Part shown: piece by piece, positions 29,048 to 41,256 of the stretch
How the letters are laid out: every line of letters starts with the position of its first letter
Numbering within the stretch: the first letter of the stretch is position 1
Assembly: GCA_963817405.1 (NCBI GenBank)
Contig: CAWFNW010000001.1
Location: 434,001 to 498,000, forward strand
Length of the DNA: 64,000 nt
Source: CAWFNW01 sp963817405
Lineage (GTDB): Bacteria > Actinomycetota > Coriobacteriia > Anaerosomatales > Anaerosomataceae
Direction of reading: 5' to 3'
Made by a program: the position numbers and the translations under genes
Notes under the pieces: generated by a model
The model's database searches: none
Told to the model about the DNA's origin: nothing
What the model saw: the letters and a program-made list of their open reading frames with translations, nothing else

Positions 29048-30241
29048 TCAGCTGACCGAGTCTTTGAGCGCTTCGATGCCGGGAAGCGGCGCACCTTCGA
29101 GGAGCTTCATGCTCGCTCCGCCGCCGGTGGAGACGAACGTCACGCGCTCCTCCAGCCCGAACTTCTTGAGAGCTGCGACCGAGTCGCCGCCACCGACGAC
29201 CGAGACCGCCTTGTTGTTGCGAGCAACGGCAACGGCGACCTCGCGGGTACCGGCCTCGAACGGCTTCATCTCGAAGACGCCCATGGGACCGTTCCAGAAG
29301 ATGGTGTGCGCAGTGGAGATTGCGCCCTTGTAGAGCTCGATCGTGGTCGGTCCGATGTCGAGACCCATCATGCCGGCGGGGATCTCCTCACGGCCGACGA
29401 TAGTGGTCTCGGCGTCCTCGACGATTTGGGCGGCGACGACGAAGTCGACGGGAAGCAGCAGGTCCACATCGCGCTGCTTGGCCTTTTCGAGCATCCGTTT
29501 CGCCGGCTCTATCCACTCGGTCTCAACGAGCGAGCGTCCGACATCGACACCCTTTGCCACGAGGAAGGTGAAGCACATCCCGCCGCCGACGATGAGGGTA
29601 TCGACGTGCTCGAGGAGCCGGTCGATGACGCCGAACTTGTCGGAGACCTTCGAGCCGCCGAGGATGGCCACGAACGGCTTCTCGGGCGACACGAAGAGCG
29701 CGGTGAGCGTTTCTACCTCACGCGCGAGCAGCAGGCCGGCGTACGACGGCAGCAGTTCGGTGACCCCGACCGTCGATGCGTGCGCGCGGTGCGCCGCGCC
29801 GAACGCGTCGTCCACGTAGATGTCGGCGAGCGACGCCAGCTCCGCAGCGAAGCCGGGGTCGTTCGCCTTCTCGCCGGGGTGGAAGCGGACGTTCTCGAGC
29901 ATCAGGATCTCGCCGTCCACCATCCGCTCGACCGCCTCGTGCGCTTCAGCGCCGACGATGTCTTCTACGAAGTAGACGTTGCGCCCGAGGAGCCGCTGCA
30001 GTACGCGCTGCACGGGTCGCAGGCTGTACTGCGGATCGGGCTCCCCCTTCGGGCGGCCGAGGTGACTCACGACGATGACGCGCGCGTCGTGATCCACCAG
30101 GTAGCGCAGCGTCGGCAATGCCGCGCGGACGCGCGTGTCGTCGGTGACGGTTCCTTCAGCGAGCGGAACGTTGAAGTCGACGCGCACGAGCACCCGCTTG
30201 CCACGCACGTCGACGTCCTTGATCGTCTGCTTGGCGAACAT
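29048..30241 (-). CDS. pgk: Phosphoglycerate kinase
   Basis: 397 residues, two-domain kinase. The N-terminal substrate-binding motif RVDFNVPL and SHLGRPKG are present, as are the C-terminal nucleotide motif GGGDSVAAL and TGGGASMKLLEG. It transfers phosphate from 1,3-bisphosphoglycerate to ADP. It lies between gap and tpiA, with a 75-bp gap containing a hairpin on the gap side. Confidence 0.98.
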   Translation of the reverse strand: MFAKQTIKDVDVRGKRVLVRVDFNVPLAEGTVTDDTRVRAALPTLRYLVDHDARVIVVSHLGRPKGEPDPQYSLRPVQRVLQRLLGRNVYFVEDIVGAEAHEAVERMVDGEILMLENVRFHPGEKANDPGFAAELASLADIYVDDAFGAAHRAHASTVGVTELLPSYAGLLLAREVETLTALFVSPEKPFVAILGGSKVSDKFGVIDRLLEHVDTLIVGGGMCFTFLVAKGVDVGRSLVETEWIEPAKRMLEKAKQRDVDLLLPVDFVVAAQIVEDAETTIVGREEIPAGMMGLDIGPTTIELYKGAISTAHTIFWNGPMGVFEMKPFEAGTREVAVAVARNNKAVSVVGGGDSVAALKKFGLEERVTFVSTGGGASMKLLEGAPLPGIEALKDSVS

Positions 30242-30273
30242 CGCTCCTCCGTTACCGGACGGGGCCGGACAGC

Positions 30274-30301
30274 GCAGCGGGCGCGTCTCCGCGCCCGCTG
30301 C
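30274..30301 (-). terminator. Hairpin in the gap-pgk intergenic region
   Basis: A 12-bp perfect stem GCAGCGGGCGCG / CGCGCCCGCTGC with a TCTC loop. It has no T-run. It may partly terminate or process the message so that gap is expressed above the downstream glycolytic genes. Confidence 0.65.
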
Positions 30302-30316
30302 TGCCCCCCGTGTTGG

Positions 30317-31318
30317 CTATCCGATCAGGCCGATGAGATCGACGACACGGCTGCTGTAACCCCACTCGTTGTCGTACCAGGAGATGCACTTGACGAACGT
30401 GCCCTCGCCGCCCATGACCATCGTCTGCAGCGAGTCGAAGATCGAGGACGCGGGGTTGCCGACGACATCGATCGAGACGATCGGATCCGTGCAGTACTCC
30501 AGGATGCCCTTCATCGGGCCGTCAGCCGCAGCCTTCATTGCGGCATTGATGTCGTCCCGCGTCACGGCGGTCCCCAACTCTGCAACAAGGTCGACGACCG
30601 AGCCGTCCGGGGTGGGCACGCGCATCGACATGCCATCGAGCTTGCCCTTGAGGTCGGGCAACACAAGGCCGATGGCCTTCGCCGCGCCGGTGGACGTCGG
30701 GATGATCGACACCGCCGCCGCCCGAGCGCGGCGGAGGTCCTTGTGCGGCAGGTCGAGGATGTTCTGGTCGTTCGTGTAGCTGTGGATCGTGTTCATGAAG
30801 CCCTGCTTGAGCCCGAAGCTGTCGCGCAGGACCTTCGCGAACGGCGCGAGGCAGTTGGTCGTGCACGAGGCGTTGCTGATGATGTGGTGCTTTCCGGGGT
30901 CGTACTCGTCGTCGTTGACGCCGAGCACGATCGTGATGTCCTCGTTCTTAGCGGGCGCCGAGATGATGACCTTCTTCGCGCCCGCATCGCGGTGCGCGGC
31001 GGCCTTGGTGGCGTCCGTGAAGAAGCCGGTGGACTCGACGACGACGTCGATGCCGAGCTCACCCCAGGGGAGCAGCGCGGGATCGCGCTGCGCGAGAACC
31101 TTGACCTCGCGGCCGTTGACGACGAACGCGCCCTCGGCGGCCTCGACGTCACCCGCGAAGCGCCTGTGCACCGAGTCGTACTTCAGCAGATGCGCGAGCG
31201 TTGCGGCATCAGTCAGGTCGTTGACTGCGACGATTTCGACGTTCGGATTTGTGTCGGCAGCGCGGAAGACGTTGCGACCGATGCGGCCGAACCCATTGAT
31301 GCCCACTCTGATCGTCAC
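30317..31318 (-). CDS. gap: Glyceraldehyde-3-phosphate dehydrogenase, type I
   Basis: 333 residues. NAD-binding GINGFGRIGRN is at the N-terminus, catalytic Cys152 is in SNASCTTNCLAP, and the WYDNEWGYS motif is near the end. It oxidises glyceraldehyde 3-phosphate to 1,3-bisphosphoglycerate. The GTG start at 31318 is used because GAPDH homology begins at once and GGGAGGG lies upstream; the longer in-frame extension is not protein-like. It is first in the glycolytic cluster, about 90 bp after whiA. Confidence 0.97.
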   Translation of the reverse strand: MTIRVGINGFGRIGRNVFRAADTNPNVEIVAVNDLTDAATLAHLLKYDSVHRRFAGDVEAAEGAFVVNGREVKVLAQRDPALLPWGELGIDVVVESTGFFTDATKAAAHRDAGAKKVIISAPAKNEDITIVLGVNDDEYDPGKHHIISNASCTTNCLAPFAKVLRDSFGLKQGFMNTIHSYTNDQNILDLPHKDLRRARAAAVSIIPTSTGAAKAIGLVLPDLKGKLDGMSMRVPTPDGSVVDLVAELGTAVTRDDINAAMKAAADGPMKGILEYCTDPIVSIDVVGNPASSIFDSLQTMVMGGEGTFVKCISWYDNEWGYSSRVVDLIGLIG

Positions 31319-31409
31319 GAGCGAATCCCTCCCTTGGAACGTGGGTGAACAGAGATACAGGGCGAACCCCGGTGAAGCCCCACAGAGATAGTACCCGAAG
31401 GCGCTCGAC

Positions 31410-32333
31410 TCAGCGCGAGGCCAGATCCTCGAGGCGGCGGATGCGGTGGTAGACCGCGGACTTGCTGAGCGGCGGCTCGGCAAGTTCGCCGAGCTCACGA
31501 AGGCTGGCGTCGGGATGCTCGAGGCGGAGCTCCGCAAGCTCGCGGAGCGCGGGCGGCAGGCTGTCGAGGCCGCGCGTGTCCGCCAGGCGACGGATCGACA
31601 CGATCTGCTCGAAGGCCGCCTCGGCGCTCTTCTGCAGGTTGGCGGTCTCCGCGTTCACGAGACGGTTGACGTCGTTGCGCATCCCCTTGAGGATACGGAC
31701 GTCCTCAGTCCGCAAGAGTGCACGGTGTGCGCCAACGAGCGCGAGGAACGTCACGATGTGCTCGGCGCCTTTGAGGTAGACCGCATATGTGCCACGCCGC
31801 TGGGTGACGCGCGCCTTCATCCCGAAGCGCTCCATGAGGGTCACGAGACCCTCGGCGACCTCCTCGGTCTCGGCCGTGAGCTCGAAGTGGAAGTCCCCGT
31901 GTGGATCCGCCACAAACCCGCCGCCGAGGAACGCGCCGCGAAGATACGCAATGGAACAGCAGTCCCGGCGACCGAGCCACGCGGGGACGCCGGCCACGGG
32001 GAGGAACGTATCATCCAGAATGCCGAGGTCTTGCAGCGCAGGCGCGAGCTTGGGCTGGGTGGGAACCGTGATGAGGTAGTTGTTCGACTTGTGCAACACC
32101 GAGCGGCGTACCGTGAGCTCCGTGGTCAGGCTGTAGAGACCGTGCAGGAGTTTGATGGCCTTGCGGGCCACCGGCGCCGTCTCCGTGGCGACCTCGAGCC
32201 GGAAGCGGTCGTTGCCGGTGTAGTGGAGCGTGCCTTCCACCCGGACGATGGCGGACAGCTCCGCCCTCGGGCAGCACGCGCGCTTCCCCTCGACGCGCGA
32301 GAGCTCGTCTTTGACCTCAGCGGTGAACGACAC
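31410..32333 (-). CDS. whiA: WhiA sporulation/cell-division transcription regulator
   Basis: 307 residues. Two LAGLIDADG-derived domains (FTAEVKDELSRV start, YLRGAFLGGGFVADP) lack nuclease function in this family. A C-terminal helix-turn-helix follows (ASLRELGELAEPPLSKSAVYHRIRRL). In Streptomyces it controls sporulation septation and in other Gram-positives it affects cell division. The GTG start at 32333 overlaps yvcK by 17 nt. The rapZ-yvcK-whiA order is highly conserved. Confidence 0.97.
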   Translation of the reverse strand: MSFTAEVKDELSRVEGKRACCPRAELSAIVRVEGTLHYTGNDRFRLEVATETAPVARKAIKLLHGLYSLTTELTVRRSVLHKSNNYLITVPTQPKLAPALQDLGILDDTFLPVAGVPAWLGRRDCCSIAYLRGAFLGGGFVADPHGDFHFELTAETEEVAEGLVTLMERFGMKARVTQRRGTYAVYLKGAEHIVTFLALVGAHRALLRTEDVRILKGMRNDVNRLVNAETANLQKSAEAAFEQIVSIRRLADTRGLDSLPPALRELAELRLEHPDASLRELGELAEPPLSKSAVYHRIRRLEDLASR

Positions 32334-33273
32334 CGGCGACCTCCCCGAGGACCGAGCGAAGCGCGTCAGGGTCATGCTGCATCGGGGCCGCCGCGCTCGC
32401 GAGCGGGGTGGCAACGACGTCGATACCCCAGGCGGAGATCCGGTCCTGCGCGGCCGGGCTCGCATCGACCAGCGAGGTCGCTCGGCTCCCGTCGACGCCC
32501 GCGGCTCGCGCCTCATGCACGAGCACGGTGTCGATGGTGCCCTCGAGCCCGTGCACCAGAAGCGCCGCGACGTGGTCCGCGGCGTCCATGCCGGTCGTCT
32601 CACCTCGCTGGTTCGCCACGTTGCAGACGTACACGACGCGCGCGTCCGTCCGGGCGAGCGCCTCGGTGATGCCGGCGACGAGCAGGTTCGGGATGACGCT
32701 CGTGTAGAGGCTGCCGGGGCCGATCACGACGAGGTCCGCCGCGTCGATCGCCTCGAGGACCGGCGGGTAAGCCGGCGGCTCGTGCGGATCCATGTGCACG
32801 CGGTGCACGGTGGCAGCGCTCCGTGCGACGTTCGCCTGCCCCGTGATGCGGTCGCCGCACTCGTCCTCGGCCGAGAGCACCACGTCGGAGAGCGTGCTCG
32901 GCAGCACGCGGCCCCTGCTGCCAAGGAGCGCGGCAGCTGCGTCGATCCCCTCGGCGAAGCCGCCCTTGAGCTCGGCCAGCGCCGCGATGATGAGGTTCCC
33001 GAGCGCGTGACCGGCGAGCCCCTCGCCTGCGCCGAAGCGGTACTGGAAGACCTCTGCGAGGGGGTGTGACGGCTCAGCCAGCGCCACGAGGCAGTTGCGG
33101 ATGTCGCCGGGCGGCAGGATGCCGAGCTCTCGACGGAGCGACCCCGAGGAGCCGCCATCATCTGCCACGGTCACGACTGCGGTCGTCGAGAACCCGAGAT
33201 CGACAAGGCAACGCAGAACGAGCGGGAGCCCTGTGCCGCCGCCGATCGCCACGGCACGCCGTGGGCCGCTCAC
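32317..33273 (-). CDS. yvcK: YvcK/CofD-like gluconeogenesis factor
   Basis: 318 residues with the Rossmann-like CofD/YvcK fold. The nucleotide-binding AIGGGTGLPLVLRCL and ADDGGSSGSLR motifs are at the N-terminus and IGPGSLYTS is in the middle. The family binds UDP-GlcNAc and links carbon metabolism to cell-wall synthesis. It overlaps rapZ at its start and whiA at its end, so translation is coupled. Confidence 0.96.
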   Translation of the reverse strand: MSGPRRAVAIGGGTGLPLVLRCLVDLGFSTTAVVTVADDGGSSGSLRRELGILPPGDIRNCLVALAEPSHPLAEVFQYRFGAGEGLAGHALGNLIIAALAELKGGFAEGIDAAAALLGSRGRVLPSTLSDVVLSAEDECGDRITGQANVARSAATVHRVHMDPHEPPAYPPVLEAIDAADLVVIGPGSLYTSVIPNLLVAGITEALARTDARVVYVCNVANQRGETTGMDAADHVAALLVHGLEGTIDTVLVHEARAAGVDGSRATSLVDASPAAQDRISAWGIDVVATPLASAAAPMQHDPDALRSVLGEVAGVVHR

Positions 33274-34211
33274 GACCGGTCCTTGTCGCGGCTCATATCG
33301 CGGTGTGCGACCTGGACCGCGTAGTCATGGCGGCGCAGGTGCTCGGCCGTCTGTTCCGCGAGAACGACGCTGCGGTGCATGCCACCGGTACAGCCGAGGG
33401 CGATGTGCAGTTGGTTCTTCCCCTCGGTCACATAGTTCGGCAGCAGCAGATCGAGCAAGTCGTACCAACGCCCGAGGAAGTCCGACGTCTCCACCAGATC
33501 GAGCACGTACGAGCGGACAGAGCGCTCGAGCCCTGTGTGGTCCCGCAGACGCGGGATGTAGTACGGGTTGGGTATGAACCGCACGTCCATGACGATGTCC
33601 GCGTCGATGGGCACGCCATACTTGAAGCCGAACGACGACACTGTGACGGAGAGCACCCCACCCGCTGCGGCACCCATGAAGCGCTCGCGGATGAGCGCCC
33701 GCAGCTCCTGTGGGCGCAGATCTGACGTGTCGATGATCAGGTCGGCCCGACGCTCGAAGAGCTGCACCAGTTGTCGCTCGGCACGAATGCCGTCGATCAG
33801 CGAGCCCTCCTCGTCAAGCGGATGGCGGCGGCGGGTCTCTTTGAAGCGCTTCACCAGCGTCCGGTCATCCGCCGTAAGGTACAGCATGCGGAACGGCTGC
33901 CCGGAAGCCTCGAGCTCCGTCAGAGCCGACGCGAGATCAGAGAAGAACGCACCACTGCGCACGTCGCACACGAACGCGACGCGGCGTACGCGGCTGCCTG
34001 GAAGCGCGGTGAGATTGACGAGCTGCACGATGAACGAGGGCGGCAGGTTGTCGATACAGAAGTAGCCGAGATCCTCGAACGTGTGCATGGCCTGGCTGCG
34101 GCCCGCGCCCGACATGCCGGTGATGACGACGATCTCGCGCGGCGGCGCTTCAGCCGAGCCCTCCCATGTGAGGTCGTCCTCCTCGATGGTGATGTCGTCT
34201 GGCTCCAACAC
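33270..34211 (-). CDS. rapZ: RapZ/YvcJ-family nucleotide-binding protein
   Basis: 313 residues with Walker A GMSGAGRSQ near residue 32 and the C-terminal RapZ domain (GCTGGMHRSVVLAE). In E. coli RapZ guides RNase E to the small RNA GlmZ; in Gram-positives YvcJ is an ATP/GTP-binding protein of less certain role. It starts with GTG 34211 and lies 7 nt after the small membrane protein gene, overlapping yvcK by 4 nt. Confidence 0.96.
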   Translation of the reverse strand: MLEPDDITIEEDDLTWEGSAEAPPREIVVITGMSGAGRSQAMHTFEDLGYFCIDNLPPSFIVQLVNLTALPGSRVRRVAFVCDVRSGAFFSDLASALTELEASGQPFRMLYLTADDRTLVKRFKETRRRHPLDEEGSLIDGIRAERQLVQLFERRADLIIDTSDLRPQELRALIRERFMGAAAGGVLSVTVSSFGFKYGVPIDADIVMDVRFIPNPYYIPRLRDHTGLERSVRSYVLDLVETSDFLGRWYDLLDLLLPNYVTEGKNQLHIALGCTGGMHRSVVLAEQTAEHLRRHDYAVQVAHRDMSRDKDRS

Positions 34212-34218
34212 GCCGGCC

Positions 34219-34569
34219 TCAGCTGCGATCGACGAGCTTGGTGGCGACGGAGGTGACGAACGAGATGAGGATGCTCGCCACGAGCGTCTGCCAGAACCCC
34301 GTGGTGCTCACGCCGGGCACGACGGCCGCAACGAGGTAGAGCATCAAGGTGTTCACCACGAGCGAGAAGAGCCCGAGGGTGAGGATCGTGACCGGTAGCG
34401 TGAGGATCGTGATGATCGGCTTGATGAAGATGTTCACGACGGCGAGCACCAGCGCGGCATAAACCGCGGTCGGCCAGAACTGGTCCACGTGAAGCAGCGA
34501 CCCGTTGGTGAGATACGCGACGCCGAAAAGGGCCAACGCCGAGGCGAGCATGCGCACGACGAACTTCAT
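34219..34569 (-). CDS. YvlD/phage holin 4_2-type small membrane protein
   Basis: 116 residues with four membrane helices and the conserved ALVLAVVNIFIKPIITILTL stretch of the Mycobacterium/YvlD family. Although the domain is named after holins, chromosomal copies next to rapZ are not prophage remnants. The function is unknown. An AGGAGG-type ribosome-binding site precedes the ATG, and it lies 7 nt from rapZ. Confidence 0.9.
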   Translation of the reverse strand: MKFVVRMLASALALFGVAYLTNGSLLHVDQFWPTAVYAALVLAVVNIFIKPIITILTLPVTILTLGLFSLVVNTLMLYLVAAVVPGVSTTGFWQTLVASILISFVTSVATKLVDRS

Positions 34570-34656
34570 GGGATCGGCCTCCTGTTCACGGGCCCGACTG
34601 CGGCACTCCGAGTATACCAGCAGCGCGCCGTGTGCCAGCCCTGCTGGGAGTGCGGA

Positions 34657-36519
34657 CTAGGCCGACCCGGGCTGCGGCGGGTGGAGCGCATCGTACACGT
34701 CCCGCGCGGTCTCGAGCGAGATGCCCGGGACGGCGGCGATCTCCTCGACGCTCGCCGCACGGAGCCGCCGCATCGACCGGAACGCGCCGAGCAGCGCCTT
34801 CTTCCGCTTGGGACCCACACCGGGGACGTCGTCCAGGACGGACGCGGTCATCGCCTTGCCGCGAAGTGCACGATGGTATTCGATCGCAAAGCGGTGCGCC
34901 TCGTCGCGGATGCGCTTGACGAGATAGAGCGACGGTGACCCCGCCGGCAGCACGACCGGCTCAACCCAGTCGGGCACGAACAGCTCCTCCTCGCGCTTCG
35001 CGAGCGCGGCCAGGGGCACGGCGATGTCGAGTTCCGCGAGGACCGCGCGCGCCGCCTCCAGCTGCGGGCGACCGCCGTCGATGATGACGAGGTCGGGCAT
35101 GGAGCCGAAGCGGAGGTCCCCGGCGCGCTCCCGAGCGAAGCGGCGGGAGAGCACTTCGCCGACCATGGCGACATCGTTGGCTTCCTCGGCGGGCATGCGG
35201 ACGCGGAAGCGGCGGAACGCCTGCCGCTCGGCACGGCCACCGGCGAAGACGACCATCGAGCCCACCGAGAAGCGCCCGTGGAGCGTCGAGATGTCGTAGC
35301 ACTCGATGCGGAGCGGCGGCGCCGGAAGCGCGAGGGCGCTCTCGAGTTCAACAAGCGCGCGGTTGAGGCGCTCCTCGTCGTAGCGCGTGCGGTTGCGGTA
35401 GCGCGCCAGCGTGAACCGCGCGTTCGTCTGGGCGAGCTCCGCAAGCGAGCGCTTCTCGCCGCGCTGCGGGACAAGGAGGCGCGCGTTCGTCCCGCGGATA
35501 CCGGTGAGCCACGCCTCGAATGCAGGTGCGTCCTCGGGAAGCGTCGGCACGACGATCTCCCGAGGGACGTACGGCGCCTGCCCGTAGTAGCGAAGCAGCA
35601 GGCCCTCCACGAGCTCGGCCTCGGGCACGTCCAGGCCCTTGTCGAGCACGAAGTCGTTGCCCACGAGCACGCGCCCTTCGCGCACGAGGAAGATGTGGAC
35701 GCCGGCGATCGTTTCCTCGCGTTCGATCCCGATGACATCCATGTCGAGCGGGCGGTCGGACACGACTTTCTGCCGCTCGAGCACGCTCCGAACGGCGTCA
35801 AGCGAGTTGCGCAGCCGCGCCGCCCGCTCGTAGTCGAGGTCGGCAGCCGCCTCGCGCATCGCATGCTCGAGGTCCTCGGCCACGCCACGGTGCCGGCCTT
35901 CGAGGAACGCCGTCACCTCGCGCACCCGCTCCGCATAGGCCTCCGGCGTTATCGCGCCGACGCAGGGGCCGGGCCCCTTACCGACGTGGTAGTCGAAGCA
36001 GGGCTTGCCGCTCGGCGCGCCACCCTTCGCATTCACGCGCTTCCACTCGACGCACGTCGAGCGGCAGATCGGGAACACGCGCCGGACCACCTCGATCGTC
36101 TCGCGTGCGGCCAGTGCGTCCGTGTAGGGCCCGAAGTAGCGCGTGTCGGCTCGGTGCTTCTCGCGCGTGTACTTGATGGCGGGGAATGGGTCGCCGGTCG
36201 TGATCGCGATGAACGGGAACGACTTGTCGTCCCGGTAGTCAACATTGAACGGCGGCCGGAGCTGCTTGATGAGGTTGCACTCGAGGATGAGGCTCTCCAC
36301 CTCGGTGTCGGTCACCATATAGTCGTAGCTCGCGACGCGCTCCATCATCACCGCGATGTGCCCACGCTCGTCCTGGCCGCCCACGTACTGCCGCAGCCGC
36401 TTGCGGACGGACTTCGCCTTGCCCACGTAGAGGACCGCGCCGTCGGTGTCCTTCCACAGGTAGACGCCCGGCCCGTCAGGCACGCTGCCGAGCGAGTCTC
36501 TGATGTCCTCGAGTGACAC
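34657..36519 (-). CDS. uvrC: Excinuclease ABC subunit C
   Basis: 620 residues. The GIY-YIG nuclease domain is at the N-terminus (GPGVYLWKDTDGAVLYVGKA), followed by a UVR motif, an RNase H-like 5'-incision domain with the DGG motif (VIIDGGRPQL) and a C-terminal helix-hairpin-helix. It cuts on both sides of lesions in nucleotide excision repair. It starts with GTG 36519, 9 nt after uvrA, and the two form an operon. Confidence 0.97.
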   Translation of the reverse strand: MSLEDIRDSLGSVPDGPGVYLWKDTDGAVLYVGKAKSVRKRLRQYVGGQDERGHIAVMMERVASYDYMVTDTEVESLILECNLIKQLRPPFNVDYRDDKSFPFIAITTGDPFPAIKYTREKHRADTRYFGPYTDALAARETIEVVRRVFPICRSTCVEWKRVNAKGGAPSGKPCFDYHVGKGPGPCVGAITPEAYAERVREVTAFLEGRHRGVAEDLEHAMREAAADLDYERAARLRNSLDAVRSVLERQKVVSDRPLDMDVIGIEREETIAGVHIFLVREGRVLVGNDFVLDKGLDVPEAELVEGLLLRYYGQAPYVPREIVVPTLPEDAPAFEAWLTGIRGTNARLLVPQRGEKRSLAELAQTNARFTLARYRNRTRYDEERLNRALVELESALALPAPPLRIECYDISTLHGRFSVGSMVVFAGGRAERQAFRRFRVRMPAEEANDVAMVGEVLSRRFARERAGDLRFGSMPDLVIIDGGRPQLEAARAVLAELDIAVPLAALAKREEELFVPDWVEPVVLPAGSPSLYLVKRIRDEAHRFAIEYHRALRGKAMTASVLDDVPGVGPKRKKALLGAFRSMRRLRAASVEEIAAVPGISLETARDVYDALHPPQPGSA

Positions 36520-36528
36520 GGCTGCCGC

Positions 36529-39378
<2,850 letters not shown>

Positions 39379-39467
39379 TCGGAAGAGTCCTTTCGTGCGC
39401 ACGAGGGGCGTAACACTTGAGTATACGCGCCCCGTCCAGCGCCTCGACCCGCAACCTTCTCGCGGCC

Positions 39468-39483
39468 GAAACGCGCCCGCAAC
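39468..39483. promoter_or_regulatory. Possible GlnR-like element upstream of amt
   Basis: GAAAC (39468-39472) and GCAAC (39479-39483) are spaced exactly 11 bp apart, the half-site spacing of actinobacterial GlnR boxes and of the glnA upstream array in this window. It sits about 70 bp upstream of the amt start. With only two imperfect half-sites the match could be chance. Confidence 0.35.
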
Positions 39484-39552
39484 ACGCCGCCTTCATGCTC
39501 GGCACACGGTTCACGACGCTATACCGGATGTCGGAGAAGAAGGAGGAGGCGC

Positions 39553-40854
39553 ATGGATACGCAGGTCGCCCTGGACACTGTCTGGGTACTCGTGGCAGGC
39601 ATGCTGGTGTTCTTCATGAACCTGGGATTCGCACTCGTGGAGTCGGGATTCGCCCGAGCCAAGAACACGGTCAACATCATCTCGAAGAACTTCGTGGTGT
39701 TCGCCGTGGCGACCATCGCCTTCTTCGTCATCGGATGGGGGCTGATGTACGGCGATGGCAACGGGCTCGTGGGGCTGAAGGGCCTCTTCGGCGTCGGCGG
39801 GGCTGACAACAGCCCGGCGACCGGGGACGCCTACCAGGGCGTGTACTCGGCGCTCAGCTGGACCGGCGTGCCGCTCATGGCCAAGTTCTTCTTCCAGCTG
39901 GTGTTCGCCGGCACGGCCGCGACGATCGTCTCGGGCGCCGTTGCCGAGCGTATCAAGTACGTCTCTTTCATCGTCTTCTCCTTCATCCTGGTCGCACTCG
40001 TCTACCCGATCACCGGCCACTGGATCTGGGGCGGCGGCTGGCTCTCTGAGCTCGGCTTCTGGGACTTCGCCGGTTCCACCGCCGTGCACTCGGTCGGCGC
40101 CTGGGCGGCGCTGGCAGGCGTGCTCGTGCTCGGCCCTCGCATCGGGAAGTACGGCAAGGACGGCAGCGTCCGCGCGATTCCCGGCCACAACATGACCTCG
40201 GCCATGACCGGCGCGCTCGTCCTGTGGTTCGGGTGGTTCGGTTTCAACCCCGGCAGCACGATGGCCGCTGACCCCGGCGCGATCTCGAACATCATCGTCA
40301 CGACGACCATGGGAGCTGCTGCAGGGACACTGGCCGCGACCACGGTCGCCTGGAAGCTCCTCGGCAAGCCTGACATCGGCATGACGATCAACGGCGCTCT
40401 TGCCGGCCTTGTCGGCATCACCGCGGGATGCGCCTTCGTGAGTCCGGGGAGCGCCCTCGTCATCGGCGGAATCGCCGGCGGCATGGTGGTGTTCGGCGTG
40501 CTGATGTTCGACCGTCTCAGAATCGACGATCCGGTCGGGGCGCTCGCCGTTCACGGCCTCGGCGGCATCTTCGGGACGCTTGCAGTCGGTCTCTTCGCGC
40601 AAGACGCGATCATGCCCGGCACGACCGGTGACGGCCTGTTCTTCGGCGGCGGGACCTCCCTTCTCGTGAGCCAGCTCACGGGTGTTGTCGCGGTCGGCGC
40701 CTTCGTGTTCGTCGTCGCGATGATCGCCTGGCTCGCCATCAAGGCAACCATCGGCGTGCGCGTGAGCGCCGAGGAAGAGCTCGAGGGCCTGGACATCGGC
40801 GAGCACGGCAACCGTGCCTACCCGGACTTCGTCCAGACCGAGACCGTCGCCTGA
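39553..40854 (+). CDS. amt: Ammonium transporter Amt
   Basis: 433 residues with eleven helices. Family landmarks are DFAGSTAVHSVGAWAALAG, GHNMTSAMTGALVLWFGWFGFNPGS and the second pore histidine in AVHGLGGIFGTLAVGLF. It conducts NH3/NH4+ and is gated by PII. A strong GGAGGAGG-type ribosome-binding site precedes the ATG. It is followed 56 bp later by the PII gene and then glnD, a classical nitrogen control operon. No convincing sigma-54 promoter was found; a GlnR-like element is possible. Confidence 0.97.
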   Translation: MDTQVALDTVWVLVAGMLVFFMNLGFALVESGFARAKNTVNIISKNFVVFAVATIAFFVIGWGLMYGDGNGLVGLKGLFGVGGADNSPATGDAYQGVYSALSWTGVPLMAKFFFQLVFAGTAATIVSGAVAERIKYVSFIVFSFILVALVYPITGHWIWGGGWLSELGFWDFAGSTAVHSVGAWAALAGVLVLGPRIGKYGKDGSVRAIPGHNMTSAMTGALVLWFGWFGFNPGSTMAADPGAISNIIVTTTMGAAAGTLAATTVAWKLLGKPDIGMTINGALAGLVGITAGCAFVSPGSALVIGGIAGGMVVFGVLMFDRLRIDDPVGALAVHGLGGIFGTLAVGLFAQDAIMPGTTGDGLFFGGGTSLLVSQLTGVVAVGAFVFVVAMIAWLAIKATIGVRVSAEEELEGLDIGEHGNRAYPDFVQTETVA

Positions 40855-40910
40855 GTAACCGAACCCACAGCGGGCAGATCCGCTGAATGACGAGACGAAG
40901 GAGCTCAGCT

Positions 40911-41249
40911 ATGAAGAAGATCGAAGCCATCATCAAGCCGCACCGGTTGGACGCTGTGAAAGACGCGCTTCACCAGCTCGGCGTGGCAGGGATGACCGTG
41001 TATGAAGTCAAAGGCTTCGGACGCCAGAAGGGTCACACCGAGATCTACCGTGGCGCGGAGTACACCGTAGAGTTCGTGCCGAAGCTGAAGGTCGAGCTGG
41101 TGGTCGACGACGAGAGTGCCACCGCGGTCGAGACCGCCATCATCGAGGCCGCGCGGACCGGCAAGATCGGCGACGGCAAGGTGTTCACCTACGACTGCGA
41201 GCGCGCGGCGCGGATCCGTACCGGCGAACGCGGCCTGGAAGCGCTCTAG
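40911..41249 (+). CDS. glnB: Nitrogen regulatory protein PII
   Basis: 112 residues. The T-loop has GRQKGHTEIYRGAEYTVEF with the modifiable Tyr51, so uridylylation (or adenylylation, as in Actinobacteria) is possible. The B and C loops (TGKIGDGKVF) bind ATP/ADP and 2-oxoglutarate. It senses carbon/nitrogen balance and blocks Amt. The ATG at 40911 has GGAG about eight bases upstream. It is followed 7 nt later by the modifying enzyme gene. Confidence 0.97.
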   Translation: MKKIEAIIKPHRLDAVKDALHQLGVAGMTVYEVKGFGRQKGHTEIYRGAEYTVEFVPKLKVELVVDDESATAVETAIIEAARTGKIGDGKVFTYDCERAARIRTGERGLEAL

Positions 41250-41256
41250 GCTCGTG

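Noticed and set aside
29306..31348. Long rightward open frame of 680 codons opposite pgk and gap
   Set aside because: It is antisense to two clear glycolytic genes, has shadow-type Arg/Asp/Val-rich composition and spans their intergenic hairpin. The same applies to other long antisense frames, such as those opposite uvrA, uvrB, polA and oppA.
34219..34569. Prophage holin
   Set aside because: The protein belongs to the chromosomal YvlD group and sits in the conserved uvrC-rapZ neighbourhood with no other phage genes.
39490..39515. Sigma-54-like promoter upstream of amt (CGGCAC at the -24 position)
   Set aside because: The -24 half matches, but the position 10 bp later is AC rather than the invariant GC, so it is unlikely to be functional.
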